The notes beneath the pieces were generated by a model. That model was not told the origin of the DNA and did not search any database. It saw nothing but the letters and a program-made list of their open reading frames with translations. A DNA stretch of 64,000 nucleotides from an uncultured Spirochaetales bacterium (GTDB lineage: Bacteria > Spirochaetota > Spirochaetia > Sphaerochaetales > Sphaerochaetaceae), in contig CALXRC010000007.1 in assembly GCA_944390865.1 (NCBI GenBank), positions 16,901 through 80,900 on the forward strand, written 5' to 3'. Numbering within the stretch: the stretch's first letter is position 1; each line of letters begins with the position of its first letter. Positions 17,065 through 26,112 of the stretch are shown here, one piece after another. A program made the translations under genes and the position numbers.

Positions 17065-17903
17065 GCCTTTCCCCCTTCTCTCTCAAGTAAAGCTGCAATA
17101 GCCTCTTCTGCCTTTTCCTTTGAAACAGGCATGGAATGGTTAGCCTTGATGCCCTCACCGGGGATGTAGCCATAACTCTTGACTGTATGCAGAAGAATCA
17201 TTGTCGGCCTGGTCTTTTCTTCCTTTGCCTTTGCGATCGCGGCTGCAATCTGCTCAAAGTCATGACCGTTCTCCACTTCAACAGTATTCCATCCGAAACT
17301 GTCGTAACGCTGATCCAGCTTGTGCATCGGGATGATATTCTCTGTGTAGTCGTCAAGCTGCTGGCCGTTGATGTCTGTAAAGGCAATGAGCCTGTTCAGA
17401 TGCCATGCGCCTGCAGCCTCTGCAGCTTCCCAGACCTCTCCTTCCTGGCTTTCGCCGTCGCCGACGATTGCATATGTGTAAGCATCGCAGCCTCTGATCT
17501 TCTGGCCCAGAGCAATGCCGACTGCCGCGCTTATTCCCTGTCCAAGAGAACCGGCAGTGAAATCAACGCCAGGAGTCTTTGTCATGTCAGCATGGCTGGG
17601 AAGGCGTGTTCCGCCCTGATTCAGCGTGCTGAGCATGCTCTCATCAAAATAGCCTTTCTTCGCGAGCATCGCATAAAGAGCCGGACCGCTGTGACCTTTT
17701 GAAATTACAAGGCGGTCGCGCTCAGGCCAGTCAGGCCTTGAAGGATCGATATTCATCTCATGATAGTAGAGATAGGTCAGCACTTCCACAACAGACATGC
17801 TGCCTCCGATATGGCCGGAACCAAAGGATGCGATTTCCCTTATGATCTTCACTCTCGCATCCAGAGCTTCCTTTTTCAGTTTCTCCAGTTCTCTGCTGTC
17901 CAT
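17061..17903 (-). CDS. Transketolase, N-terminal subunit (split transketolase)
   Basis: The TPP-binding half of transketolase, 280 residues. It has the substrate His context SKGHSGPALYA, the TPP signature GDGESQEGEVWEAAEAA ending in N (LNRLIAFTDINGQ), and LPSHADMTKTPGVDFTAGSLGQG. Its preferred donor and acceptor are not readable from sequence. It begins 2 nt after the RpiB-like gene and has a GGAGG site. Together with the C-subunit it probably acts on the ketose made by the upstream isomerases and epimerase. Confidence 0.9.
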   Translation of the reverse strand: MDSRELEKLKKEALDARVKIIREIASFGSGHIGGSMSVVEVLTYLYYHEMNIDPSRPDWPERDRLVISKGHSGPALYAMLAKKGYFDESMLSTLNQGGTRLPSHADMTKTPGVDFTAGSLGQGISAAVGIALGQKIRGCDAYTYAIVGDGESQEGEVWEAAEAAGAWHLNRLIAFTDINGQQLDDYTENIIPMHKLDQRYDSFGWNTVEVENGHDFEQIAAAIAKAKEEKTRPTMILLHTVKSYGYIPGEGIKANHSMPVSKEKAEEAIAALLEREGGKA

Positions 17904-17905
17904 GC

Positions 17906-18346
17906 TTACCTCCTCTCCAGCTTTGCAATTTTATCGATTCTCTGCTGGTGCACTCCGCCCAGGAAGCTGCTGGACATATATGATTCCACCAGATTCCAGG
18001 CCAGTTCCACTCCCAGCGTCCTTGCTCCCAGTGTGATGACATTGGCATTATTGTGAGCCTTTGCCATGGCGGCTGAGTATGCATCAGACAGATGGGCAGC
18101 CCTGATACCGTCAATTTTGTTGGCGGCAATTGAAATTCCGATTCCGGTTCCGCAGATGAGAATGCCGAAATCATAACCGTCCTTCAGCAGTCTGGTGCAC
18201 AGTGTCTGGGCAACATCAGGGTAATCCACCGCATCCTTGCTGTAGCAGCCAATATCCTCTACCTCATGGCCTTCTTTCTTCAATCGTACGGCCAGCTCGC
18301 CCTTAAGCTCATAGCCGCCGTGGTCCGATCCGATAATTATTCTCAT
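17906..18346 (-). CDS. RpiB/LacAB-family sugar isomerase with an altered phosphate site
   Basis: A 146-residue aldose-ketose isomerase of the ribose-5-phosphate isomerase B family. GSDHGGYELK, catalytic Cys65 in ICGTGIGISIAANK, GIRAA, and HNNANVITLGAR are intact. E. coli RpiB has GGRHQQR near its C-terminus; here it reads GGVHQQR, so the first of the two phosphate-contacting arginines is Val132, while Arg136 remains. That hints at a substrate other than a plain 5- or 6-phosphate. Family members act on ribose-5-P, allose-6-P, galactose-6-P, erythrulose-4-P and sulfoerythrose. The start overlaps the regulator's stop (ATGA). Confidence 0.85.
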   Translation of the reverse strand: MRIIIGSDHGGYELKGELAVRLKKEGHEVEDIGCYSKDAVDYPDVAQTLCTRLLKDGYDFGILICGTGIGISIAANKIDGIRAAHLSDAYSAAMAKAHNNANVITLGARTLGVELAWNLVESYMSSSFLGGVHQQRIDKIAKLERR

Positions 18347-19368
18347 TTCTCCTCCTTTCTCGCTTCTGCCAGGGTCTTTCCCTCAATGAACGAACAGGCA
18401 ATCTGTGTCTCCTCACTGAAGTTCTTTACACCTGTCTCTATCCACTCAATCAGAAAGCGGCATCCGAGACTTCCCATCTCGAAGCGCGGCAGACTGATTG
18501 TCGTTATCTGCGGCGTGATCACACGCGACAGATAGATTCCGTCAATACCTGTTATCGAAAGATCAGCAGGTACCCTTATTCCCCTCTCAAGAGCCGCCGC
18601 GACAGCCGCGACGGCAAGCATGTCGTTGATGCACATCAGCACTGAAAAATCAGCATGACTGTCCAGAATGGCACCTGCGGAGGCCTTGCCGCTGTCCAGA
18701 TCAAGCGGACTTGTCCAGACCAGGTCAGGATTATAGACTCCCCTGCTCTTCAGAAGAGTCACCATCCACTGAAGCCTTGTGTTGTACAGCCATGATCCCT
18801 CAGGAGACGAGAGAATTCCGATCCTTCTGTGACCAAGGGCAACAACTCTGTCAACAAGAGAACTGAGCAGATCAAGCTCATTCTGGTGAACAAGAGGCAT
18901 GCCTGCGAAGCGGACAGCGGAAGTAAACGACAGTACCTTGATTCCCTGTTCCATCGTATGCTTCAGCTCCGTCTCAATCTCGCTGTCAGGATAGAAGCCA
19001 AGGGAAATCAGGATTCCGTCAACTCCGCGGCTTGCAAGCGCACGCAGCGAAGAGACAACCTTCCGGCTGCTGCGCTCTGCATCGCAGACAAAGATGATGT
19101 AGCCCTTGCTGGCGGCATATTCCTCAACAGCGTAGATGATCTCCATGAAGAACTCATTCTTCAAAGAACCTACAATCAGGCCCAGCGTATGAGAACGGTT
19201 TGTCCTCAGGGCCTTGGCTGTCGCGCTCGGCTGATAGTTCATCTCCTGCGCAATCTTCTGAATCCGTCTTCTTGTCTCCTCTGAGACAGAAGGCTTGTTG
19301 TTCAGCGCCATAGATACTGTCGCGGCAGTCACGCCTGCTTTGGTTGCCACATCCTTGATAGTTACCAT
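18343..19368 (-). CDS. LacI-family transcriptional regulator of the operon
   Basis: A 341-residue repressor-type protein. The N-terminal HTH TIKDVATKAGVTAATVSMALNN and hinge SATAKALRTNRSHTLGLIV are typical LacI. The periplasmic-binding-like effector domain follows, ending with GITGIDGIYLSRVITPQ-type sequence. The start was set at MVTIKDVA with GGAG 7 nt upstream; a longer frame exists but is out of register with the family. It is encoded in the middle of the operon it probably controls, giving feedback. Three candidate operators with a central CG lie upstream of the first gene at 28428-28601. The effector is unknown. Confidence 0.93.
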   Translation of the reverse strand: MVTIKDVATKAGVTAATVSMALNNKPSVSEETRRRIQKIAQEMNYQPSATAKALRTNRSHTLGLIVGSLKNEFFMEIIYAVEEYAASKGYIIFVCDAERSSRKVVSSLRALASRGVDGILISLGFYPDSEIETELKHTMEQGIKVLSFTSAVRFAGMPLVHQNELDLLSSLVDRVVALGHRRIGILSSPEGSWLYNTRLQWMVTLLKSRGVYNPDLVWTSPLDLDSGKASAGAILDSHADFSVLMCINDMLAVAAVAAALERGIRVPADLSITGIDGIYLSRVITPQITTISLPRFEMGSLGCRFLIEWIETGVKNFSEETQIACSFIEGKTLAEARKEEK

Positions 19369-19370
19369 TA

Positions 19371-20042
19371 TCACTCCAGACAAGCTGAGAATCTGTCTAT
19401 ATTCTCTTCCAAACCTCCATCTTTTGAAAAGATGCACAATGCCCCTGCGACTAAATCATCAGCACCGGCACTCACACACTTTGCAGCATTCTCAAAACTG
19501 ATTCCGCCGTCAACAAGTATCCTGAACGGGAAACCCTTATCAAGCCTTAGGGAGGAAAGCGTCCTGACCCTGTCAAGTGTGTCATCTATGAAGCGCTGTC
19601 CGGCAAAGCCCGGCTTTACTCCCATCATGATGACATAGTCAGTCATCCCGAGCCAGGGCTCAAGCTCATGCACAGCCTGATGAGGGCTGAGCACAAGTCC
19701 GGCTTTTGCTCCGCCTGATTTTATCATCCTCAGCAGTGCAGGGATATCAAGATCAGTGCGCTCGCTGTGAAACGCGACAGCAGCGGCTCCGCATTCCAGA
19801 CTTGTCCTGATGTCGCGTTCAACCTCGCCTGTCATCAGATGGACATCGCACGGCGTGTCCGTGTATGAGCTGACTGCTTTCAGATAATCGAAATTGAGAC
19901 AGTAGTTCGGAACGAAATTGCCGTCCATGATGTCGATGTGATAACTCGCCACCTTTGCCCTGTCCATGATATCGATCTGATTTCTGAGATCAAGATAGTC
20001 AGCACAGGCAAGCGTCGGGAAAATTCCGGCCTTACTCTTCAT
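19371..20042 (-). CDS. Ribulose-phosphate 3-epimerase family protein, AlsE-like
   Basis: A 223-residue TIM-barrel epimerase. The catalytic strand HIDIMDGNFVPN, CDVHLM, MMGVKPGFAGQRFI and LVDGGIS are present. IDIMDGNFVPN and GFAGQ resemble E. coli allulose-6-phosphate epimerase (AlsE) more than housekeeping Rpe (DVMDGHFVPN, GFGGQ). At the phosphate loop, where Rpe has AGSAIF, this protein has AGALCIF, losing the serine. The substrate is therefore uncertain: ketopentose, ketohexose, or a non-phosphorylated analogue. GAGGAAG precedes the ATG, which lies 11 nt inside the sulfatase gene. Confidence 0.85.
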   Translation of the reverse strand: MKSKAGIFPTLACADYLDLRNQIDIMDRAKVASYHIDIMDGNFVPNYCLNFDYLKAVSSYTDTPCDVHLMTGEVERDIRTSLECGAAAVAFHSERTDLDIPALLRMIKSGGAKAGLVLSPHQAVHELEPWLGMTDYVIMMGVKPGFAGQRFIDDTLDRVRTLSSLRLDKGFPFRILVDGGISFENAAKCVSAGADDLVAGALCIFSKDGGLEENIDRFSACLE

Positions 20043-21561
20043 AAGTCTTCCTCGCACTGCTGATCAGCCAGTCAGGATCTACTGTATCCCCGCTTGACTT
20101 CATCAGCTTTCTCAGCTCATCCCTGAGCTCATCACGCTTTGGGAAAAAGGCAGGATCCTGACTGAGGTTGTTCATCTCATAAGGATCTTTGCCAAGATCA
20201 TAAAGCTGCTCAAGATCGTGTTCTGTCACAACGTACTTCCAGCCATCCTTGTAGACAAGCCGGCTGATGATAGTGCAGCCGTAGCCATGTCCGTAGCTTT
20301 CGCACATCAGGCTGTTTCTCCAGTCACACTTCTCTCCTCTTGCAAGGGGAAGCAGGGACTGTCCGTCACAGCCTTTTCTGAAGCTCAGGCCTGCGGCATC
20401 CATCATTGTCGGCGCCGTATCGCAGGTGAAGACAAGATGATCGTCGCTCTGGTGCGGCGCAATAACACCCTTCCAGCTCATGGCATACGGAACTCTCATC
20501 ACTTCTTCGCTCATATGGCTGTTCTTGTCGAAATGACCTCCGTGGCTGGCAATGGCGTCTCCATGGTCAGTAGCCCATATGATGAGTGTGTTGTCATCAA
20601 GACCAAGCTCTCTGACCTTGTCAACAATCATTCCGCCTGCGGCATCAATCATTGTAATATGAGCATAGCAGCGTGCAAGAATCTTCTGCCAGTCAGACCA
20701 CGGGAGAGCTGAAGGCACCTTGATCCACTCACCATCCTCAGTCATCGGATGGCTCAGCTCCATTCTGAAGACATCCGGCTGACCTTTGAGGTCATCCCTG
20801 AATGAAGGGTACTCGCCGATATCCTCAGGTTTGTACATCGAAGCAAACTCCTCTGTCGGGAAGAAAGGCTGATGAGGGCCCCAGAAATGAACCTGAAGCA
20901 TAAAGGGCCTGTCGCTTTCCGTCCTGCTGAGCTCCTCCAGCCTGTCCATGGCCAGATGCGCGAGGAAGAAGGCTTCATGCGTCTCCTTGGGCGTGGTTGT
21001 TATTCCGACGGCATGCTCACCGCACCAGCCTGTCCTGCAGGAATAGTCAGCTCCGGCTTTCAGTCCGGGGAAATAACCCTGGCTGACATAGGAGTCTGTC
21101 ATGAACGCATATTCCACATGATGGCTGGCCGGAGGAAGATTGTTCTTCTTCAGATAATCCTCGTACTCCGGAGTTATGTACGGGTTGCCATAGCTTGTGT
21201 AGGAAAAGCCCTCACAGTGATGGTCACGGGCATCTCCGGGACCGGCATGCCACTTGCCATAGTAATAGTTTCTGTAGCCGTTCTCATATAGGCTGTCCAG
21301 GATTACCTCATCATCATACGGCGGATCATTCTCGTTGTGGACCTGCTTGTGATTATGAGGATACAGGCCAGTCAGCATTGTCCTTCGGGCCGGTCCGCAC
21401 ATAGGAGTGACGCAGCGGGCCTGAGAAAAGGAGATGCCTGTATCGGCAAAGGCTTCAAAGCAGGGGCGCTTTGGCATTACGCCCCCTTTGTAAAGTCCGT
21501 GGCCGAAATAGGCCTGATGGTCCTGGAGAATATATATGATATTTGGCTTTCTCTCAGCCAT
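20032..21561 (-). CDS. Sulfatase (formylglycine type)
   Basis: A 509-residue type I sulfatase. NIIYILQDHQ provides the metal-binding Asp, and Cys55-Gly-Pro57-Ala-Arg59 is the CxPxR motif whose Cys becomes formylglycine. ATDHGDAIASHGGH resembles the later metal-binding region. There is no signal peptide, so it would act in the cytoplasm on an imported substrate. Phosphonate monoester hydrolases share CxPxR and cannot be excluded. An activating radical-SAM or FGE-type maturase must lie outside the window. It shares its start with the nucleoside hydrolase stop (1-nt overlap). Confidence 0.88.
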   Translation of the reverse strand: MAERKPNIIYILQDHQAYFGHGLYKGGVMPKRPCFEAFADTGISFSQARCVTPMCGPARRTMLTGLYPHNHKQVHNENDPPYDDEVILDSLYENGYRNYYYGKWHAGPGDARDHHCEGFSYTSYGNPYITPEYEDYLKKNNLPPASHHVEYAFMTDSYVSQGYFPGLKAGADYSCRTGWCGEHAVGITTTPKETHEAFFLAHLAMDRLEELSRTESDRPFMLQVHFWGPHQPFFPTEEFASMYKPEDIGEYPSFRDDLKGQPDVFRMELSHPMTEDGEWIKVPSALPWSDWQKILARCYAHITMIDAAGGMIVDKVRELGLDDNTLIIWATDHGDAIASHGGHFDKNSHMSEEVMRVPYAMSWKGVIAPHQSDDHLVFTCDTAPTMMDAAGLSFRKGCDGQSLLPLARGEKCDWRNSLMCESYGHGYGCTIISRLVYKDGWKYVVTEHDLEQLYDLGKDPYEMNNLSQDPAFFPKRDELRDELRKLMKSSGDTVDPDWLISSARKTYEE

Positions 21562-22565
21562 CAGCCGTACCTCCTGACGGAATCCAGGAAGAGACTGATG
21601 AACTTTTCGCGGTCGATGCTCTCAAGCAAAGTGAGGTTGCGTTCAGCATCGCTCTTCTTGTAGTAGTCATTCTTGTCGATCAGCGTGAAGCCTGTTGTCA
21701 GTTCTCCCTTTGTCTCAACATCGCAGTAGTATTTTGCGCTTGTGAAAAGCGAGGGATCAATCACATAGGCGACTGTTGCCGGATCATGAAGCGTGACAAG
21801 CTCTTCCTTAGCAGCCTTCAGCCTGTTTTCCGATATCTCCTCCTCGCCCTCTCCGCCAATCACCTCATCGCTCTTGATCTTGGTGATGCCGTAGCTGTTG
21901 ATGATGCTTGCGGCAAAAGTGGCGACAGGAGTGTTCATCTGCTCGAGCATCTTCACCTCTTCTGGGGTGATGACAGCTGTCTTTGTAAGCTCAAGAGGAC
22001 ATGAGACAAACGGGATTCCGGCAAAGGCGACAATCCTGAAGGCCTCAGGATCAACGAGAACGTTGAAGGTTGAGAGGCTTGTGGGATTTCCGCAGTGATA
22101 GCTGGTTCCCATAAAGACAATCTTTCTGATCTTGTCCTTGACTTCAGGATGCTCTCTCAGAAGCTTCGCAATGTTTGTCAGAGGACCGATTGCAAGGATG
22201 CTCACAGCCTCATCACTCTCCTTGAGAAGCGAGCAGAGGAAGGAGACAGCGTCCTGGCTGACAAGATTGTCAGTATAGTTTTTCTCGAATGTCCATCCGC
22301 GAAGTCCGCTTACTCCGTGAACTCCGCTGGCTTTAAGGCTCTCCCGCTCAAGCGGTTTGGACTCTCCCTTTGCGATCCTGATATCATCACGGCCAAGGAA
22401 ATGGCAGACGTTGCAGGTGTTTCTTGTAGTGTTCTCCACATCGACATTTCCGGCAACTGTCGTGATTCCGATGATGTCAAGTTCAGGACGTGAGAGCGCA
22501 AGCACAAGTGCCAGGGCATCATCGATACCTGTATCACAGTCTATAATGACTCGTTCTTTACTCAT
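21561..22565 (-). CDS. Inosine-uridine-type nucleoside hydrolase
   Basis: A 334-residue nucleoside hydrolase that cleaves N-glycosidic bonds. The calcium-binding signature DCDTGIDDALAL (Asp9, Asp11, Asp15, Asp16) is intact. VHDPATVAY-like LHDPATVAYVID near the C-terminus carries the late Asp ligand. It belongs to the IUNH superfamily, which also includes enzymes for modified ribosides. Linked to a Bmp-type nucleoside ABC importer, it suggests that a nucleoside-like N-glycoside is imported and split, releasing a pentose. Confidence 0.92.
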   Translation of the reverse strand: MSKERVIIDCDTGIDDALALVLALSRPELDIIGITTVAGNVDVENTTRNTCNVCHFLGRDDIRIAKGESKPLERESLKASGVHGVSGLRGWTFEKNYTDNLVSQDAVSFLCSLLKESDEAVSILAIGPLTNIAKLLREHPEVKDKIRKIVFMGTSYHCGNPTSLSTFNVLVDPEAFRIVAFAGIPFVSCPLELTKTAVITPEEVKMLEQMNTPVATFAASIINSYGITKIKSDEVIGGEGEEEISENRLKAAKEELVTLHDPATVAYVIDPSLFTSAKYYCDVETKGELTTGFTLIDKNDYYKKSDAERNLTLLESIDREKFISLFLDSVRRYG

Positions 22566-22575
22566 AAGTTATCCC

Positions 22576-23511
22576 CTATTTTTCTGTAGCATACTTTGTG
22601 TAAGGCTTGCCGCCTGAGGTGATTCCGAAGTACTTCATCTTCCTGCTTGTAACGGCAAGGATGATCAGGATTGCCAGATAAGGAATCATCTGGATGAAGT
22701 CGCTTGGTATCGGATTTGACGGAATGGTCTGCAGATACAGCTGCAAGGCATCAAAGAAACCGAAAATCATAGCTGATCCATAGGAGAGCAGAGGATTCCA
22801 GCGTCCCATCGTAACAGCACCAAGGGCAAGATAGCCTCGTCCTGAAACCATGCCTTCCTGGAACAGGTTCATCTGTCCGATTGAAAGCATCGCGCCTCCA
22901 AGACCTCCCAGAAGACCTGAAGCAAGGACTGAGATGTAGCGCACGCGGTGGACATTGATTCCGCAGGTCTCTGCCATTGTCGGATTCTCGCCTACAGCAG
23001 TGATATGGAAGCCAAAGCGCGTGAACTTGAAAAGCAGCGTGACAAGTATCAGAGCGATGAAGCCGAGATAGACAAAGGGTGAAAGATGCGAAAGGAAGCC
23101 GCCGATCAGAGGCACTGATGCCAGGAAGCCGGTTGTCGGGAGGTTGTTGACCTGAGCACTGCTTCCGCTCTGACCGAAGAATGCCTCGACGCCTACGCCG
23201 CAGATGCCTTCTGCCAGAAGAACGAGAGCCATAGAGCTGACAGCCTGCTTTGCACCGACTGTGATTGTGAGGACACAGTGGATAGCAGAGATCAGGATTC
23301 CTGTCAGGATTGCAAACAGGATGCCTACCCATGGGCTGCCTGTGTAATAGGAACCGACAACTGCCGCAAAGGCGCCTGCAGTCATGATTCCCTCAAGACC
23401 GATGTTGTTGACACCTGAACGCTCTGAGACGACTCCGCCGAGGGCTGTGAATGCAATAGGAGTTCCCATTCTCAATGTTGTTGGTATCATGTATGAGATA
23501 AATTCGAACAT
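22576..23511 (-). CDS. ABC transporter permease, nucleoside type (NupQ-like)
   Basis: A 311-residue inner-membrane permease with about eight hydrophobic segments. MLSIGQMNLFQEGMVSGRGYLALGAVTMGRWNP is the conserved loop seen in BmpA-linked permeases of the BPD_transp_2 family. It is the second of two permeases with the adjoining ATPase and Bmp lipoprotein. Spacing to the next gene is 10 nt. Confidence 0.9.
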   Translation of the reverse strand: MFEFISYMIPTTLRMGTPIAFTALGGVVSERSGVNNIGLEGIMTAGAFAAVVGSYYTGSPWVGILFAILTGILISAIHCVLTITVGAKQAVSSMALVLLAEGICGVGVEAFFGQSGSSAQVNNLPTTGFLASVPLIGGFLSHLSPFVYLGFIALILVTLLFKFTRFGFHITAVGENPTMAETCGINVHRVRYISVLASGLLGGLGGAMLSIGQMNLFQEGMVSGRGYLALGAVTMGRWNPLLSYGSAMIFGFFDALQLYLQTIPSNPIPSDFIQMIPYLAILIILAVTSRKMKYFGITSGGKPYTKYATEK

Positions 23512-23521
23512 TTCCTTCCTC

Positions 23522-24562
23522 CTATTTTCTGCGGTTCATATAATAGCGGATGAGGTTTTCAAGACAGATGAAAACGACAACCAGGCCCTGGATGATTCCG
23601 ACCATGTCAGAAGAAACGCCGACAGTCGCCTGCATCAGGAAGCTGCCTGATCTCATCATGCCGAAAAAGAATCCGGTCAGGATGATGGCAAACGGGTTGT
23701 TTCTGGCCATGAGGGCAATAGGAATGCCTGAAAAGCCATAGCCGGAAGAGAAGCCGTTGACCATTCGCTTGAGGCTGCCTGAAATCTCAATTCCTCCGGC
23801 AAGACCGGCGATGGCACCTGAGATGAGAAGAGCCATGAACATGTTCTTCTTCACGTTGATGCCGCTGAACTCACTGGCTGTCCTGTTAAGGCCTACAGCG
23901 GTCATTTCATAGCCCTTTGTCGTCTTGTTCATGTAAATATAGATGAGCACGACAGCAAGGATCATGAGTATGAAGCCAAGGTTCAGCTGGTAAGGACTTG
24001 GCAGGATGTTGGGAAGTGTGGCGCTGGCCAGAAGCGGATCTGTTGCAGGAGCGCTTGTTGCACCGTGGAACGGTCCCATTACGCAGTACTGCACAAAGAA
24101 CTGGACAACATAGTTCAGCATGATTGTGCTGATGACGACACTGACATTGCAGCTTGAGTTGAGAATGGCAGGGAAGAATGCTATCAGGGCACCGCCAAGC
24201 ATGCCTGCAAGTATTGTCGCAGCCAGATGAAGCGGTCCTGGAAGCGGCACGTAAATGCCTACAAGACCGGCACACAGCCCGCCGAACATCAGCTGGCCTT
24301 CAACACCGATGTTGAATGCTGATGACTTAAAGGCAACGGCAACAGCCAGTCCGGCAAGGATAAGCGGCACGGATGTTTTAAGTGTCATCGTAAGAGACAC
24401 AAGAGACCCCATTGAACCCTTGATGAGCGCACCGTATGCGCTTATCGGGTTGTATCCCATTGCCAGAATGATGACTGCGCCGACAATAAGAGACAAAAGC
24501 ACAGCAATGAAGGAAATGAGGAACTGCTGCAGTATGTCTTTCTGTTTGCTTGAGATTGTCAT
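23522..24562 (-). CDS. ABC transporter permease, nucleoside type (NupP-like)
   Basis: A 346-residue permease of the same family and partner of the gene downstream. It shows ALIKGSMGS near the N-terminus, FNIGVEGQLMFGG (a family hallmark) and GYGFSGIPIALMARNNP. About nine membrane segments are visible. Its ATG overlaps the ATPase stop by 4 nt, indicating coupled translation. Confidence 0.9.
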   Translation of the reverse strand: MTISSKQKDILQQFLISFIAVLLSLIVGAVIILAMGYNPISAYGALIKGSMGSLVSLTMTLKTSVPLILAGLAVAVAFKSSAFNIGVEGQLMFGGLCAGLVGIYVPLPGPLHLAATILAGMLGGALIAFFPAILNSSCNVSVVISTIMLNYVVQFFVQYCVMGPFHGATSAPATDPLLASATLPNILPSPYQLNLGFILMILAVVLIYIYMNKTTKGYEMTAVGLNRTASEFSGINVKKNMFMALLISGAIAGLAGGIEISGSLKRMVNGFSSGYGFSGIPIALMARNNPFAIILTGFFFGMMRSGSFLMQATVGVSSDMVGIIQGLVVVFICLENLIRYYMNRRK

Positions 24563-26088
24563 TCATTTCCTCCTTTCTTTGAGCCGAGCATGAGATAGCC
24601 CAGACTTTCCTTATCGGCAGTAGCCGCATCGACAACAGCAACAATCTTTCCGTCAAAGATGACAGCGATCTTATCGCTGACAGCAAGAATCTCATCCAGC
24701 TCCATGGAAATGAGCAGGACAGCCTTGTTTTCGTTCCTCAGCCTGATCAGAGTATCCTGAACCGAGTCTGAGGCACCGATATCAAGACCGCGGGTCGGCT
24801 GGATTGCAACATAGAGCTTAGGATCGTTGTTTGCCTCTCTCGCGATGACGATCTTCTGCTGGTTTCCTCCCGAAAGGGTTCCGGCTGCAACCTGAATGTT
24901 CGCCAGCCTGATGTCATAATCCTTCGCCAGCTTTTCAGCATTCTCGTTGATCGCATCCTTTTTGAGCCAGAAGCCGTGCTTTGAATATGCAGGCAGGTAG
25001 TGCTGGCCGAGAATTAGGTTGTAGGCTACTGAATACTGGAGGACAAGACTTTCCTTCTGTCGGTCTTCCGCGACATAGCCAAGGCCCATGTCACGGCGTT
25101 CCTTGACTGTATGGCCGATCATGTCCTCTCCGTTGAACAGGATCTGTCCGCTGTCAGGCTTGAAGAGGCCGAGGATGCATTTCTCCATCTCCTCCTGTCC
25201 GTTTCCGTCAACGCCGGCAATTCCGACAATCTCTCCTTCATGGACAGACAGATCGAGCCCCTTGAGCTTTTCATTGCCCTCAACATTTGTATAGTGAAGA
25301 TCCTTGATCGAGAGAACTTCCTTTCCGGGCTTTATGTCAGCCCTGCTCTTTCGTCCGGTATCAACACTGTGGCCGACCATCATGCGTGTGATCTCGTCTA
25401 TGCTCGTATCACAGATGGCCCTTGTTCCGATGACCTCGCCCCTTCTGATGACTGTGACATGATCAGAGACCTTCATGACTTCGGCCAGCTTGTGGCTGAT
25501 GAAGATGATGGTCTTGCCCTTCTCCTTGAGAGAAAGGAGAATGTCGCAGAACTCATCGATCAGGTGAGGCGGAAGCACTGCAGTCGGCTCGTCGAAGATG
25601 AGGATGTCCGCCTGGCGGTACAGAACCTTGATAATCTCAACCCTCTGCTGCTCAGGAACTGAGAGCTCTCCCACTTTCTTTGTCACATCGATGTTGAGTT
25701 CATATTTGTCTGAGATTGCCTGGACTTCCTCGACAGCCTTTTTCCTGTCAATCTTCAGCGAAGTGCCCGGCTCCTGTCCGATAATAACGTTTTCCATCAC
25801 AGAGAGCTTCGGAATCAGCATGAAATGCTGGTGAACCATTCCGATGCCTGCTCTGTTGCTGTCTCTCGGGCTTGAGAATTTTTCTTCCTTCCCGTTGATG
25901 ATGATCTGTCCTTCATCTGGTACCAGAAGACCAAAAAGGATGTTCATCAGGGTTGATTTGCCTGCACCGTTCTCACCGGCAAGGGCGTGAATTTCGCCCT
26001 TGCGCACTGAGAATGTGATGTTATTGTTTGCGACAACCCCGGGAAAGCGCTTTGTAATGCCCTTCAGTTCAATTGCGTATTCAGCCAT
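24559..26088 (-). CDS. ABC transporter ATP-binding protein with two nucleotide-binding domains
   Basis: A 509-residue tandem ATPase of the sugar/nucleoside (RbsA-like, NupO-like) class. The first domain has Walker A GENGAGKST (38-46), signature LSVPEQQRVEI and Walker B LIFDEPT. The second has a degenerate Walker A (GVDGNGQEE) but a canonical LSGGNQQK, as is normal in this class. It powers import through the two downstream permeases. GGAGG precedes the ATG. Confidence 0.94.
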   Translation of the reverse strand: MAEYAIELKGITKRFPGVVANNNITFSVRKGEIHALAGENGAGKSTLMNILFGLLVPDEGQIIINGKEEKFSSPRDSNRAGIGMVHQHFMLIPKLSVMENVIIGQEPGTSLKIDRKKAVEEVQAISDKYELNIDVTKKVGELSVPEQQRVEIIKVLYRQADILIFDEPTAVLPPHLIDEFCDILLSLKEKGKTIIFISHKLAEVMKVSDHVTVIRRGEVIGTRAICDTSIDEITRMMVGHSVDTGRKSRADIKPGKEVLSIKDLHYTNVEGNEKLKGLDLSVHEGEIVGIAGVDGNGQEEMEKCILGLFKPDSGQILFNGEDMIGHTVKERRDMGLGYVAEDRQKESLVLQYSVAYNLILGQHYLPAYSKHGFWLKKDAINENAEKLAKDYDIRLANIQVAAGTLSGGNQQKIVIAREANNDPKLYVAIQPTRGLDIGASDSVQDTLIRLRNENKAVLLISMELDEILAVSDKIAVIFDGKIVAVVDAATADKESLGYLMLGSKKGGNE

Positions 26089-26112
26089 CTTTCCTCCTGG
26101 TGGAAATGCCTT

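Noticed and set aside
16120..20042. Direct identification as the sulfoquinovose sulfo-transketolase pathway
   Set aside because: Split transketolase and an RpiB-like isomerase fit, but there is no sulfoquinovosidase, sulfolactaldehyde reductase or sulfonate exporter, and the sulfatase and nucleoside hydrolase are unexplained.
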